This document shows positions 16,837-26,458 of a stretch of DNA of 64,000 nt, piece after piece. Numbering within the stretch: the stretch's first letter is position 1; each line of letters begins with the position of its first letter. A program made the position numbers and the translations under genes. The notes beneath the pieces are model-generated. The model did not search any database. It was not told the DNA's origin and saw only the letters and a program-made list of their open reading frames with translations. Origin of the DNA: Gaiellasilicea sp963745775 (lineage in GTDB: Bacteria; Actinomycetota; Thermoleophilia; Gaiellales; Gaiellaceae); NCBI GenBank assembly GCA_963745775.1, contig CAVUYY010000011.1, positions 1-64,000 on the forward strand. Reading direction: 5' to 3'.

Positions 16837-17726
16837 TTGGACGACGTGCCGAGCGCCGCGTTCAGCGCCCGCCGCGCGTGCGTCCCGGCCACGGTGTCCT
16901 TGAGCGAGATCAGGTCGCAGGCGCCCTCGAGCACGAGCTCGAACGTGCGCGGGGGATAGGGCTCGACGTTGTAGCGCCGCAGCCGGAAGCGGTCGCTCGC
17001 CGGGCCGTTCGCCCCGGAGACGGACGTGAAGCCGAGGTCGTAGCCGGCCTGGCGGAGCAGGCTGAGGTGGACGGGCCGGTAGTGCGCTTCCGAGCCCTTG
17101 ACGTAGGCGAACGCCCGCACCGGCCGGCCGAGCGCCTCCTCGAGGCGCAGCTTCGAGATCGCGATCTCGCGCGCCGACTCGTCGATCTCGAGCTCGGCGA
17201 GCGGCCGGTGCGAGATCCCGTGCGACTCGATCCGAACACCGGCCTGCTCGAGCTCGCGCAGCTCGCCCCAGTCGAGCGTGCGGTTGAGGATCCCGCGCGG
17301 GACGAGATGCTCGTCGTGGGGGAGCGGGCGCCGGTCGCCGACGTAGCCGAGCGGCGCGAAGAGCACCGCCGGGTAGCCGTGCTTCTGGAGCGCGGGCAGC
17401 GCGTTCTCGAGGTTGTCGCGGTAGCCGTCGTCGAACGTGATCAGGACGGCCTTCGGCGGCAGCGCGGCGCCGTCGACGTAGTGGGCGAGCACGGCGTCGA
17501 GCCCGACGACCGTGTAGCCGAACTCGGCGAGCAGCGCCATCTGCTCCGCGAAACGGCTCGTCGGCACGGTGACGGGGTTCTCGAGCTGGTCGTTGACCTT
17601 GTGGTACATGAGCACGCGCAGCGTCCGGTCGGCGGCTCCGTTCGTCGGTGCGAGCGTGGTCGTCGTCTCGCCGATCGTGCGGTAGACGGCGTTCTTCAGC
17701 AGCTGCTTGGCGCGCTCGGCTCTCAC
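16833..17726 (-). CDS. Polysaccharide deacetylase (NodB homology domain, CE4)
   Basis: 297 residues. VLMYHKV (39-45), ITFDDGYRDN with the catalytic base/metal Asp pair (TFDDGY 97-102), and SHGISHR (168-174, metal His-x3-His) identify a CE4 de-N-acetylase; SEAHYRPVHLSLLRQAGYDLGFTSVSG corresponds to motifs 3-4. No signal peptide is evident, so it may act in the cytoplasm on nucleotide- or lipid-linked sugars, as biosynthetic deacetylases do. GTG start overlapping the upstream TGA. The following gene is a GNAT acyltransferase, suggesting remodelling of an N-acetyl group. Confidence 0.85.
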   Translation of the reverse strand: MRAERAKQLLKNAVYRTIGETTTTLAPTNGAADRTLRVLMYHKVNDQLENPVTVPTSRFAEQMALLAEFGYTVVGLDAVLAHYVDGAALPPKAVLITFDDGYRDNLENALPALQKHGYPAVLFAPLGYVGDRRPLPHDEHLVPRGILNRTLDWGELRELEQAGVRIESHGISHRPLAELEIDESAREIAISKLRLEEALGRPVRAFAYVKGSEAHYRPVHLSLLRQAGYDLGFTSVSGANGPASDRFRLRRYNVEPYPPRTFELVLEGACDLISLKDTVAGTHARRALNAALGTSSK

Positions 17727-18816
17727 GCGGGAAGTCTAGTGACCCGCTCGACGAGCTCCCGCATGCGCGCGGCGAACTCCTGAGGCGTGGCGGCCCAGGT
17801 GCCGGCAGACCTGTGTGCCGCCTGGCCGAAACGGCCGGCGAGCTCCGGATCCGCGAGGACGCGGACGAGCGCGTCGGCGAGCGCCGGCGGGATCGTCCCG
17901 GCTCGACGAGCAGGCCGGTCTCGCCGTCGGTGACGACGTCGGGGATCCCGCCGACGCGGGTGCCGACGACGCCGCGGCCGCGGTGGAACGCCTCGACGAG
18001 AACACGGCCCATTCCCTCCGAGCGCGAGGGGAGGACGAGCAGCGTCGCCGCGTCGAGGGCTGCGGCGACCTCGCGCCGTCGAGAGCGATCGGCTCCACTC
18101 GATCCCCTCGCCGGCGGGCGCGGGCAGCGAGCCGGAGCCGACGACGTGCAGCCGCGCGCTCGGGATGCGCTCCCGCACCGTCGGCCACGCCTCGGCGAGC
18201 ACGTCGATCGCCTTGTAGCGCTCGAGCACGCCGACGAAGAGCGCGGTCGGCGTCTCCGGCAACGGCGCCGGCGGGCCGAGGAACGGCTCGAGATCCATGT
18301 AGGCCGGGAACTCGGCGTCGGGCTCGCGGCCGGCCGCGCGGACGAGCCCGCTCGTATACCCCGAGATCGTGCGGATCCCGTCTGCGCGGCGGAGCCCGAG
18401 CCGCGCCAGCGCGTCCGCGAGCGGGTCGAGCAGCCGTCGCGCGCGTGAGCCGTAGAGCCGCGTCGGCGCGCGCCAGTCGCCGTGGACGTCGGCGATCACC
18501 TTCGCCGGCACTCGGGCCAGCGCCCGCGAGAGCAGGACGAGCGCGGTCTCCTGCAACCCCTGCGCGAGCACGGCGTCCGGGCGAAAGCTGCGGAGCTCGC
18601 GCGCCACCCGAAACGGGAGCGCGAGGTAGAAGCGCGAGCCCGTCGAGCCGCCGGATCGGGAACGGTGGCGCCAGCGCGAACCGCTCGTCGGTCGAGCGAC
18701 CGGTACCCATCTGCCGCCAGTCGAGCTCGGCCGAGAGCGCGTCGAAGCGACGCTCGAGCGTTTCGCCGAGTGGGAACGCGAAGCGCGTGCGGCCGACGAT
18801 CAGGAGCCCGGTTCAT
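17723..18816 (-). CDS. GT4 glycosyltransferase (several frameshifts)
   Basis: The start is ATG 18816 if one extra G in the run at 18808-18810 is removed, giving MNRLLIVGRTRFAFPLGETLERRFDALSAELD, a clear paralog of the next gene upstream (MKPRVLMVGRTRYRFPL). Pieces in three frames read in order: acceptor domain, VARELRSFRPDAVLAQGLQETALVLLSRAL, VHGDWRAPTRLYGSRARR, TALFVGVLERYKAIDVLAEAWPTV, then SEGMGRVLVEAFHRGRGVVGTRVGGIPDVVTDGETGLLVEPG, then PALADALVRVLADPELAGRFGQAAHRSAGTW. At least four single-base corrections are needed, so either poor sequence or a pseudogene. It ends at 17723, GTGA overlap with the deacetylase. Confidence 0.65.
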
Positions 18817-19932
18817 CGGCGCGACGCGCGCGACGAGCGCGGCGACGTTGTCGGCGTACTCGGCCGCGGTGTAACGCCACGGCTGCGAGTCCTCGAGCGC
18901 CTGCGCGCCGAGCCGCTCGGCGAGCGCGCGATCCGAGAGGAGCCGCACGAGCGCGTCCGCGATCCCCGCCACGTCGGCCGGCTCGACGAGGAAGCCGTTC
19001 TCGGCGTCGCGCACGGCATCGGGGATTCCGCCGACGCGGCCGCCGATCACCGCCCGTCCCCGGCAGAGCGCCTCGAGGATGACGCGCGGCGTCCCCTCCG
19101 AGCGGGAGGGGAGGAGCAGACACCACGCGTCGTCGAGTGCGCTCACCACCTCGGGCGTCGGCAAAGCCGCGTGCCACACCGTCTGCTCCGGGAGGTCGGC
19201 TACGAGCTGCTCGACGTCGGCGCGCATCGGCCCCTCGCCGACGAGAACGAGCCGCGCCGTCGGAACGCGAGGCGCGGCGAGCCGCCAGGCGGCGACGATC
19301 CCGTCCACGTTCTTGTAGCGCTGGAGGACGCCGACGAAGAGCGCGGTCGGACGCTCGGGGAGGGCGACTGTGGGTGGATCGGCGAAGGCCGACAGGTCGG
19401 TGTAGGTCGTGAACGTGGCAGCGGGCTCGACTCCGTGGCGGCGCGCGAGCTCGGTCGTGAACGGCGAGAGCGTGCGAACGGCGTCGGCGCGGCGGAGCGA
19501 CCACGCGGCGAGCCGGTCGAGCACCGGCGCGAGCGGTTGCCGCGCCCGGGAGCCGTAGAGCCGGGCGAAGCTCGCCCAGTCGCCGTGCAGCTCGACGACG
19601 ACCGGCACCCGCCGCCGCGCGAGTGCCCGGCCGGCGTAGGCGGCGGCCGCCTCGAACGGGCTCTGCGCGAGCACGACCGTCGGCTCGAAGTCGCTCAGCT
19701 CGCGAGCGATCCGGAAGGGCAGCCGGCCATAGAAGACGACGCCGTCGAGTGCGCGCGACGCCAGGGGGCGGTGGAGCCGGAACTCGGGACGGTCGGCTCG
19801 GTTGCCGCGCGTTCCGGTCGCGAGCACGCGGAGGTCGAGCCGCTCGCCGAGCGCGTCGAACTTGCGGGCGAGGCCCTCGGAGAGCGGGAAGCGATAGCGC
19901 GTCCGACCCACCATCAGCACGCGCGGCTTCAC
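18813..19932 (-). CDS. GT4 glycosyltransferase (3'-end frameshift)
   Basis: GTG 19932 overlaps the upstream stop (GTGA). MKPRVLMVGRTRYRFPLSEGLARKFDAL, VVLAQSPFEAAAAYAGRALA, VVVELHGDWASFARLYGSRARQPLAPVL, TALFVGVLQRYKNVDGIVAAWRLA, LVLVGEGPMRADVEQL and LPSRSEGTPRVILEALCRGRAVIGGRVGGIPDAVRDAENGFLVEPAD are GT4 motifs. The apparent ORF reads on for 120 residues into the next gene; the expected stop is the TGA at 18813-18815 that overlaps the next ATG, so a one-base error near 18820-18835 is likely. Tandem paralog of the downstream gene. Confidence 0.8.
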
Positions 19933-21059
19933 GAGCCTGCCGCCCGCAAGAGAATCCGCTCCAGCTCGCCGTAGACGCGCTCGGGTCGGAGATGGGCCAC
20001 CGAGTCGGTGGCCTGCGAGCGCAGCCGCTCGCGCAGCTGCTCGTCCTCGAGATACCGCCGCAGCGCTTCTGCGAAGGCGCTCGGATCGCCCGGCGGCACG
20101 AGCAGCCCGTTCTCGCCGTCGCGAACGACCTCGGCCACGCCGCCGACCGCGGTTCCCAGCACCGGCGTCCCCACCGCGAGCGCCTCGACGACCGTGTGCG
20201 GAAAGTTCTCCCAGGCGGAGGTGAGCACAGCGGCGTCGGCCGCGGCGAACAGCTCGAGCACCTCGGTGCGGGTGCGGGCGCCGAGGAAGCGGACGCGGTC
20301 GCCGAGCTCGAGCTCCGTCGCCCGCGCCTCGAGCCGTTCCCGCTCGGGGCCGTCGCCGGCGAGCGCCAGGGTCGGCCCGTCGACCTGCGCCAGCGCCTCG
20401 AGCAGCACGTCGAGCGCCTTCTGCGCGTTGATCCGGCCGGCGAATGCGAGCAGCGGCGGCGCGAGGTCGAGCTCGCCCCGAACCTCGGCAGCCGCACGGA
20501 GCGCCGGTAGCGGCGGGATCGCGTTCGGGACGACCGTCACCTTCTCCGCCGCGAGCCCCCAGTCCAGCGACAGCTCGCGCAGGAAGGCGCTCGGGCAGAC
20601 GACATGCGACGCGCGGCGGAGGGCGAGGTCGCGCGCGAGCCGGAGCGCTGCGATCCGCCGCCCACGGGCCTCCTGGAACTCGGCGAGAGAGCCGGCGAAG
20701 AGCCCCTGACGCTTCGCCCGCTCGTAGGCAGCGTCGGCCACGAGCTTCAGCACGAGCGGCCGCCGCGCGAGCGTGCTCCCGAGTCCCGCGCGCGAGATCA
20801 TGCTGGTCGCATAGACGACGTCGGCCGAGCGCGCGCGCCGCGCGACCAGGGCGGCGACCCGCGCGTGCCGCACCCCGACGGGCGTGGAGCGAAGAACGGC
20901 GTGGATCGGAAAGTCCGGCGACTCCGGCGCGACGTCCGCGGTCGTCACAACCTCGACGCCATGGCCGCGAGAGCGCAGAAACGCGGCCAGCTCAGGCGCG
21001 TGGCTCGCCGGGCCGCCCACGTCCGGCGGCCAGATCCCGCTGACGACGAGGACGTTCAT
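19929..21059 (-). CDS. GT4 glycosyltransferase
   Basis: 376 residues, intact. Opens MNVLVVSGIWPPDVGGPASHAPELAAFLRSRGH, a common GT4 acceptor start with a glycine-rich loop; YERAKRQGLFAGSLAEFQEARGRR and VVCPSAFLRELSLDWGL follow; the donor domain has LLAFAGRINAQKALDVLLEAL, LALAGDGPERERLEARATELEL and LTSAWENFPHTVVEALAVGTPVLGTAVGGVAEVVRDGENGLLVPPGD. It is about 60% identical by eye to its upstream neighbour over most of its length, indicating tandem duplication. ATGA overlap on its 5' side and GTGA on its 3' side. Confidence 0.85.
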   Translation of the reverse strand: MNVLVVSGIWPPDVGGPASHAPELAAFLRSRGHGVEVVTTADVAPESPDFPIHAVLRSTPVGVRHARVAALVARRARSADVVYATSMISRAGLGSTLARRPLVLKLVADAAYERAKRQGLFAGSLAEFQEARGRRIAALRLARDLALRRASHVVCPSAFLRELSLDWGLAAEKVTVVPNAIPPLPALRAAAEVRGELDLAPPLLAFAGRINAQKALDVLLEALAQVDGPTLALAGDGPERERLEARATELELGDRVRFLGARTRTEVLELFAAADAAVLTSAWENFPHTVVEALAVGTPVLGTAVGGVAEVVRDGENGLLVPPGDPSAFAEALRRYLEDEQLRERLRSQATDSVAHLRPERVYGELERILLRAAGS

Positions 21060-22193
21060 CGCTTCGACGCTACCTGGGTCAGCAGCTCTTCGAGCCTGCC
21101 GTAGATCCGCTCCGGACGCAGGTGCTCGACGGACGGCGCGGCCCCTTCTCGGAGGCGTGCCTGCAGCTCCGCATCCCCGAGGAAGCGGCGGAGCGCAGCG
21201 GCGAGCGCGGCCGGATCGCCGGCCGGGACGAGCAGCCCGTTCTCGCCGTCGCGCACGATCTCGGGGACGCCGCCGACGGCCGTCGCCACGACCGGAGTCC
21301 CAACCGCGAGCGCCTCGACGAGCGTGTGCGGGAAGTTCTCCCAGGCCGACGAGAGCACGGATGCATCGGCGGCGCGGAAGAGCCGCAGCACCTCGTCGCG
21401 GCCGAGCGCGCCGAGGAACCGCGCGCGCTCGCCGAGCCCGAGCTCGGTCGCCCGCCGCTCGAGCGCCGCGCGCTCCGGGCCGTCACCGGCCAGGAGCAGC
21501 GTGGCGCCGTCGAGCTCTGCGAGCGCGGCGAGCGCCACCTCCAGAGCCTTCGCTGGGCCCAGACGACCGGCGAACGCGAGTAGAGCGCCGTCGATTCCGA
21601 GCTCCGACCGCGCCTCCTCCCGCGTCGGCAGCTCGGGCAGCTCCGGCGTGGCGTTCTCGACGACGACGACGCGATCGGGCTCGAGCCCCCAGCCGAGCGC
21701 GTGCTCGCGCAGGTACGCGCTCGGGCAGACGACGAGCGAGGCACGGCGGAGCGCACCGTCTCGAAGCGTCCGCAACGCGCGCACCCGCGCGCCTCCGGCG
21801 AAGCGCTGGAAGCCGTCGAGATCGCCGGCGAAGAGCCCGAAGCGCCGAGCCCGCTCGTAGGCGGGGTCGTCGGTCAGCTTCACGACGACGGGCGCGCGCG
21901 CAACCCGCCCGCCGACCACGCCGCGGGTCAGCACCGAGTTCGACGTAGACGACGTCGGCCCTGCGCGCGAGCCGCGCCAGCCGCAGCGCGAACGCCGCGT
22001 GCCGAACGCCGGGCGGCAACGAACGGCCGATCCAGTGCACCGGATACGGCGCGGCCTCAGGCGCCGCCGAGGCCGTCGTCAGCACCTCCACCGAATGCCC
22101 GCCCGTGCGCAACCACGCCGCCAGCTCGGGCGAGTGGCTCGCCGGCCCGCCGACGTCCGGCGGCCAGATCCCGGTGACGATCAGAACCTTCAT
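21056..22193 (-). CDS. GT4 glycosyltransferase (one frameshift), tandem paralog
   Basis: ATG 22193 overlaps the wzx stop (ATGA). MKVLIVTGIWPPDVGGPASHSPELAAWLRTGGHSVEVLTTASAAPEA matches the next gene almost residue for residue; the frame shifts by one base near 21935 (RRADVVYV.. to LTRGVVGGRVARAPVVVKLTDDPAYERARRFGLFAGDLDGFQRF). Donor motifs ALLAFAGRLGPAKALEVALAALAEL, LLLAGDGPERAALERRATELGL and SAWENFPHTLVEALAVGTPVVATAVGGVPEIV are intact. Likely adds the residue before or after its paralog. Confidence 0.8.
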
Positions 22194-23455
22194 GCCGCAT
22201 CCCGGGGGCGGATCCGCGCGAATACGACAGCCCACGCGAGCGCGAAGACGACCGTCGCGACGAGCGTCGCGGCGGCAGCCCCCGTCGCACCCCACTCGAG
22301 CGCCAGCACGACGACGAGCGGCAGCAGCACGGCGGTCTCGATCCCGTGCGTGACGAGGCGCAGGTTCGGCCGCCCGATCGCGACCGGGAGCGACTTCGTC
22401 CAGCCGATCGCGAGCTGGATCCCCGCGGCGACGAGGATGAGCCGGGCGGCATCGGTCGCGTCCAGGTAGCGCTCTCCGAAGACGAGCCGGATCAGGTCAG
22501 GCATCAGCCAGAAGAGGACGGGGACGACGACGAGCATCAGCGGCGTCGCGAGCAGCGTGTAGCGCCGGACGCCGGCAAGCACGCGCGCCTCGTCCCCGCG
22601 CTCCCAGTCGCGCGTCTGCTCGGTGAGCAGGATCAGCCGCACCGGGGAGCTCGCGGCCGCGAAACCGGACTGCGGCGCCTGCGCGATCCGGAAGAGGCCG
22701 ACCTGGGTGGGGCCGGCCGCAACGCCGAGGAGGAGCGGCGCGAGAGCCGAGCGGAGCGAGAGCAATCCCGTCGCGGCGCTCGACTGGAGCACGAAGGCGA
22801 CGATCCCCGGGCGGTCCTCGCCCAGCGGCTCTGCCGGCGCGCTCGGAAAGCGCCGGAACGCCGCGAGGCCGACAGCTCCGACGACGGCCGTGGCGACAGC
22901 CTGCGCGATCCCGATTGCGACGACCGTCTCGACGACGCCGAGCTGCGCCCCGATTACGATTGCGATCAGCCGCAGCCCCGTCGACACCGTCTGGAAGAGG
23001 CCGCGCAGGTCGTAGCGGCCGCGCAGGAGGAGCGCCGTCGCGGAGACGTTCTCCGGCGACTGGAGGAGCGGCAGCGGCGCGGCCGCGACGAAGGCCCAGG
23101 TCAGACCCTCACTGGAGAAGATCGTGTCCGCGATGGGTGCCAGCGTGAGGAGCGCGAGCCCGGCCAACGCTCCCCCGAGCAGCTTCAGCCGGAGCGCCGC
23201 GCGGAAGAGCCCGCGCAGGCGCCCCCACTGCTCCGACGAGGCGTAGCGGAAGCCGTACTTCGTCAGCGACTCCTCGACGGTCAGGTCGAGCAGGACCTGG
23301 AAGAACCCCACCGCGACGAAGACGGTCGCGAAGAGGCCGAAGTCCTCGATCGAGAGCGATCGCGCCGCCACGATCGTGCCGAGCACTCCGAGAGCGGTGG
23401 AGCCATAGAGGCCGGCGGCGGTCGCAAGACGGCGCAAAAAAAGCCGCGAGGGCAT
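22190..23455 (-). CDS. Wzx-like polysaccharide flippase
   Basis: 421 residues with about twelve hydrophobic segments. The start MPSRLFLRRLATAAGLYGSTALGVLGTIVAARSLSIEDFGLFATVFVAVGFFQVLLDLTVEESLTKYG is typical of MATE/MVF-type O-unit flippases (short basic N-terminus, then LG..FG..... pattern). It should flip the undecaprenyl-pyrophosphate-linked unit across the membrane. It is the first gene of a nine-gene operon (to 13872). The promoter overlaps that of the divergent polymerase gene: TATACT on this strand, 11 bases before the ATG. Confidence 0.8.
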   Translation of the reverse strand: MPSRLFLRRLATAAGLYGSTALGVLGTIVAARSLSIEDFGLFATVFVAVGFFQVLLDLTVEESLTKYGFRYASSEQWGRLRGLFRAALRLKLLGGALAGLALLTLAPIADTIFSSEGLTWAFVAAAPLPLLQSPENVSATALLLRGRYDLRGLFQTVSTGLRLIAIVIGAQLGVVETVVAIGIAQAVATAVVGAVGLAAFRRFPSAPAEPLGEDRPGIVAFVLQSSAATGLLSLRSALAPLLLGVAAGPTQVGLFRIAQAPQSGFAAASSPVRLILLTEQTRDWERGDEARVLAGVRRYTLLATPLMLVVVPVLFWLMPDLIRLVFGERYLDATDAARLILVAAGIQLAIGWTKSLPVAIGRPNLRLVTHGIETAVLLPLVVVLALEWGATGAAAATLVATVVFALAWAVVFARIRPRDAA

Positions 23456-23466
23456 CTAGGCACGCC

Positions 23467-23474
23467 AGTATAGT
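23467..23474. promoter_or_regulatory. Overlapping divergent -10 boxes of wzx- and wzy-like genes
   Basis: AGTATAGT contains TATAGT on the plus strand (7 bases before TTG 23482) and TATACT on the minus strand (11 bases before ATG 23455). Only 26 bases separate the two starts, so transcription of flippase and polymerase operons is mutually exclusive at any instant. Confidence 0.55.
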
Positions 23475-23481
23475 TGCCGCG

Positions 23482-24833
23482 TTGACGGCCCTTTCCCGCA
23501 CGGCTGCGCACGTCCGGCAACCGGCCGTCGCCCGACTCGGCGCGCTTCTCCTCGTCGCATCCGTCCCCGTGCTCCTGCTGCACGTGGACTACCAGCCGCA
23601 GGTCTCGCTCGCGCTCGGCGGCACCGACGCGTCGCTCAAGCTCTCGGATCTGGCGGTGCTCGCGGTCGTGGTCGCAGCAGTCGTCGCGCTCGCCCGCGAA
23701 GGGATCGGGCTGCTGCGTCCGGCGCTCGTCGTCCTGGCACCCGTCCTCGCGCTCCTGGCCTGGATCGGCGTGGGCGTCGTCGTCGGCGCCGTCTCGGACC
23801 GGCCGTATGCGACCGGAACGCATCTCGTGACGGCGGCCGGATTCCTCGAGTACGCGCTGCTCGCCCCGGCCGTGGCCGTGCTCGTGCGCACGCCCGACGC
23901 GCTCCGGCTCGTGCTCTGGACGCTCGTCGGCTGGCTCGCAGTACTCGACGTAGTCGGCCTCGCGCAGTTCGCCGGCCTCGGCCACGCGCCGGCGGGTGAG
24001 CGCCAACCGTCCTGGATCGGCTATCACGACTTCGCCGCAGCCGGCGCGACGACGCTCGCGATCGGGCTCGTCGCGATCGCGGTCGGCGAGCGCTGGCCGG
24101 TCGGACGGCTGCGCGAGGCCGCGTGCGCGACCGGCGCGCTCGGGCTCGTCCTCTCAGGCTCGGTCGGCGGAGCCCTCGGGCTCGTTGCGGCGGCGGCGCT
24201 CGTCGTCGGGGTCGCCGCCTCGCTCCGCTCGCTCACCGCGCGGCGCCTCGCCGCCGTCAGCGTGATCACGCTCGCGACCGTCCTGGGCGTCGTTGCGCTC
24301 CGCGGCGGCGACCTCGCCCAGTTCGGCCGCTTCGTCGGGCTCCTCGAAGCCCAGGAGACGACGAGCGCCGACGTCCAGACCTACTCGCACCGGACCCTGC
24401 TCGGCTACTTCGGCCTCCGGGTCTTCGCCGACCACCCGGTGGCGGGCTCCGGCTGGCAGGCGTCACAGGAGTTCGCGACGCTCGCCCCGTATCTCGCCGA
24501 CGCGCGCCGCCGCTTCCCGGATGTCGCGGCGCAGGCGTTCCCTTCGCCCGCCGAGCCGTACGGGGTCCAGAACGCCTACGTGCAGGCGCTCGCGGATCTC
24601 GGCGCGATCGGCCTCGGTCTCTTGCTCGCGGCGCTCGCGATCCCGATCGTCGTCGGCGTCCGGGTCGCCCTCCGCCGGGCGGCGACGCCGGGGCCGGCGC
24701 TCGCCGGCGCGGCCGTCGTGCTCGCCTGCGCCGGCGCGTGGACGGCGCAAGGGCTCGTCGCCGGTCTTCCGCTCGACGCGCTCACCTGGTTCGGCGTCGG
24801 GCTCGTGGCCGTCACGGTCTCTCACACCTCTGA
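23482..24833 (+). CDS. Wzy/O-antigen ligase-like polymerase
   Basis: About 450 residues, TTG start. Roughly eleven membrane helices and a large extracellular loop containing TYSHRTLLGYFGLRVFADHPVAGSGWQASQEF, where the conserved H..P..G.G..... of the O-antigen ligase/Wzy family is visible. It would polymerise lipid-linked units delivered by the divergently encoded flippase. The frame stays open to 25431 over the next gene, but hydrophobic, family-like sequence ends at about 24830, where TGA 24831-24833 occurs in another frame just before the next ATG; a small indel near the end is likely. Confidence 0.75.
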
Positions 24834-24836
24834 CCG

Positions 24837-25532
24837 ATGGCTGACTGGCCGGGCGCGACCCGGCGGAACCCGTCGGCGGCATCGGCGACCTACGCCGTCC
24901 GGGCGCCGCTCGCCCGCTGGCTGGAGCGCGAAGGCGCGGGTGCCGCAGGCAAGCGGGTGCTCGACGTCGGCTGCGGCGTCAAGCCGTACTACCCCTGGTT
25001 CGCCGGGGCGGCGAGCTATGTCGGCGTCGACGTCGTCGAGAATCCCGCCGCCGACCTGCTCGGTCCGGTCGAGGCGCTGCCGGTCGAAGACGGCTCCTTC
25101 GACCTCGTCCTCTGCAACCAGGTGCTCGAGCACTGCGACGACCCGGCGCAGGCCGTCCGCGAGCTCCGGCGGGCGGTTGCCTCCGGGGGGCGCGTGCTCG
25201 CTTCCACCCACGGAGTGCAGGTGTACCATCCCTCGCCCAACGACCTCTGGCGCTGGACGCATGCGGGGCTCGAGCGGCTCTTCCGCGAGAACGGGGACTG
25301 GGCGGAGCTCGAGGTGCGACCCGGAGCCGGGACGACCGCCTGCCTCGGAATGCTGCTCACCCACACCATCGAGCTCCTCGCCGGCCGCGCCAACCTGCGC
25401 CCAGCCGTGCGCCCGCTCGTCTGGGGAGTGAACCGAGCCGCCGAGGCGATCGACGGCCGGGTCGAGTCGCTCCGCGAGCCGATTCCGGGGACGATCTTCG
25501 CCAACTACCACGTCGTCGCGGTGGCGCCATGA
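24837..25532 (+). CDS. Class I SAM-dependent methyltransferase
   Basis: 231 residues from ATG 24837. KRVLDVGCGVKPYYPWFAG is SAM motif I, YVGVDVVENPAADLLGPVEALPVEDGSFDLVLCNQVLEHCDDPAQAVRELRRAVASGGRVLAST gives motifs II-IV (Methyltransf_11 type). It may O-methylate a sugar or a lipid-linked intermediate. In an apparent operon with the polymerase upstream and the epimerase downstream (ATGA overlap at 25529). Confidence 0.8.
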   Translation: MADWPGATRRNPSAASATYAVRAPLARWLEREGAGAAGKRVLDVGCGVKPYYPWFAGAASYVGVDVVENPAADLLGPVEALPVEDGSFDLVLCNQVLEHCDDPAQAVRELRRAVASGGRVLASTHGVQVYHPSPNDLWRWTHAGLERLFRENGDWAELEVRPGAGTTACLGMLLTHTIELLAGRANLRPAVRPLVWGVNRAAEAIDGRVESLREPIPGTIFANYHVVAVAP

Positions 25533-26458
25533 GCCGCAAGGTTCTCGTCACCGGCGGCGGGGGCTTCATCGGGTCGAACCTCGTCCGCGGCCTGCTCGAG
25601 CGCGGCGACACGGTGCGGGTGCTCGACAACTTCGCGACCGGCAACCGGGACAACCTCGACGGGGTCGACGTCGAGGTGATCGAGGGCGAGCTCCGGAGCT
25701 ACGAGCGCGTCCACAACGCCGTCCGCGGAGCCGAGGTGGTCTTCCATCTCGGCGCGCTCGGCTCGGTGCCGCGCTCGGTCCAGGATCCGCTGACGACGAG
25801 CGCCGTCAACGTCGAGGGGACGCTGAACGTGTTGCTCGCGGCCCGCGACGAGGGCGTCGGCCGCGTCGTCTACGCGTCGTCGTCGTCCGTCTACGGCTCT
25901 GCGGCGACGCTGCCCGCGCAGGAGGCGTCACCTGTCGATCCGATCTCGCCGTACGGGGTCGCGAAGCTCGCGGCCGAGCGCTACTGCGTCTCGTTCAGCC
26001 GGGTCTACGAATCGTTCGAGACCGTCGTGCTGCGCTACTTCAACGTCTTCGGGCCGCGGCAGAGCCCGCATTCGCAGTATGCGGCGGTCGTGCCGCTCTT
26101 CCTGACCGCGATCGCCGCCGGCGAGCCGCTGACGATCTTCGGCGACGGCGAGCAGTCACGCGATTTCACCTACGTGCAGAACGTCGTCGAGGCGAACCTC
26201 CGCGCGGCCGAGGCCAGCGGGGCGAACGGGCGGATCTTCAACGTGGCCGCCGGGTCGCCTCGTAGCGTCAACACGCTCGTCGAGACGATCAGCGAGCTGC
26301 TCGGCAAGCCGGCCGAGCGGCGCTTCGAGCCACCCCGCGCGGGCGACCTGCGCGACTCCTACGCCGACATCTCGGCCGCACGGGAGATCCTCGGCTGGGA
26401 GCCGACCGTCGACTTCGAGGACGGGCTCCGCCGAACTGCCGAATCCCTTGCCGGCTGA
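25529..26458 (+). CDS. NAD-dependent UDP-sugar 4-epimerase/dehydratase family protein
   Basis: 309 residues. The NAD-binding TGGGGFIGSN (8-17), DNFATGNRDNL, the catalytic SSSSVYGS and YGVAK (Tyr-x3-Lys) and RYFNVFGPRQSP show an extended SDR. The ADP-ribose-end sequence and GPRQ.P.S.Y resemble WbpP/GalE-like UDP-HexNAc 4-epimerases (interconverting UDP-GlcNAc/GalNAc or the uronic acids). It supplies a nucleotide sugar for the surrounding transferases. Exact substrate is not determinable here. Confidence 0.8.
   Translation: MSRKVLVTGGGGFIGSNLVRGLLERGDTVRVLDNFATGNRDNLDGVDVEVIEGELRSYERVHNAVRGAEVVFHLGALGSVPRSVQDPLTTSAVNVEGTLNVLLAARDEGVGRVVYASSSSVYGSAATLPAQEASPVDPISPYGVAKLAAERYCVSFSRVYESFETVVLRYFNVFGPRQSPHSQYAAVVPLFLTAIAAGEPLTIFGDGEQSRDFTYVQNVVEANLRAAEASGANGRIFNVAAGSPRSVNTLVETISELLGKPAERRFEPPRAGDLRDSYADISAAREILGWEPTVDFEDGLRRTAESLAG

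Noticed and set aside
24834..25431. Continuation of the polymerase frame for 200 residues over the methyltransferase gene
   Set aside because: Sequence turns Arg/Ser-rich and loses membrane character; the methyltransferase is clear in another frame.
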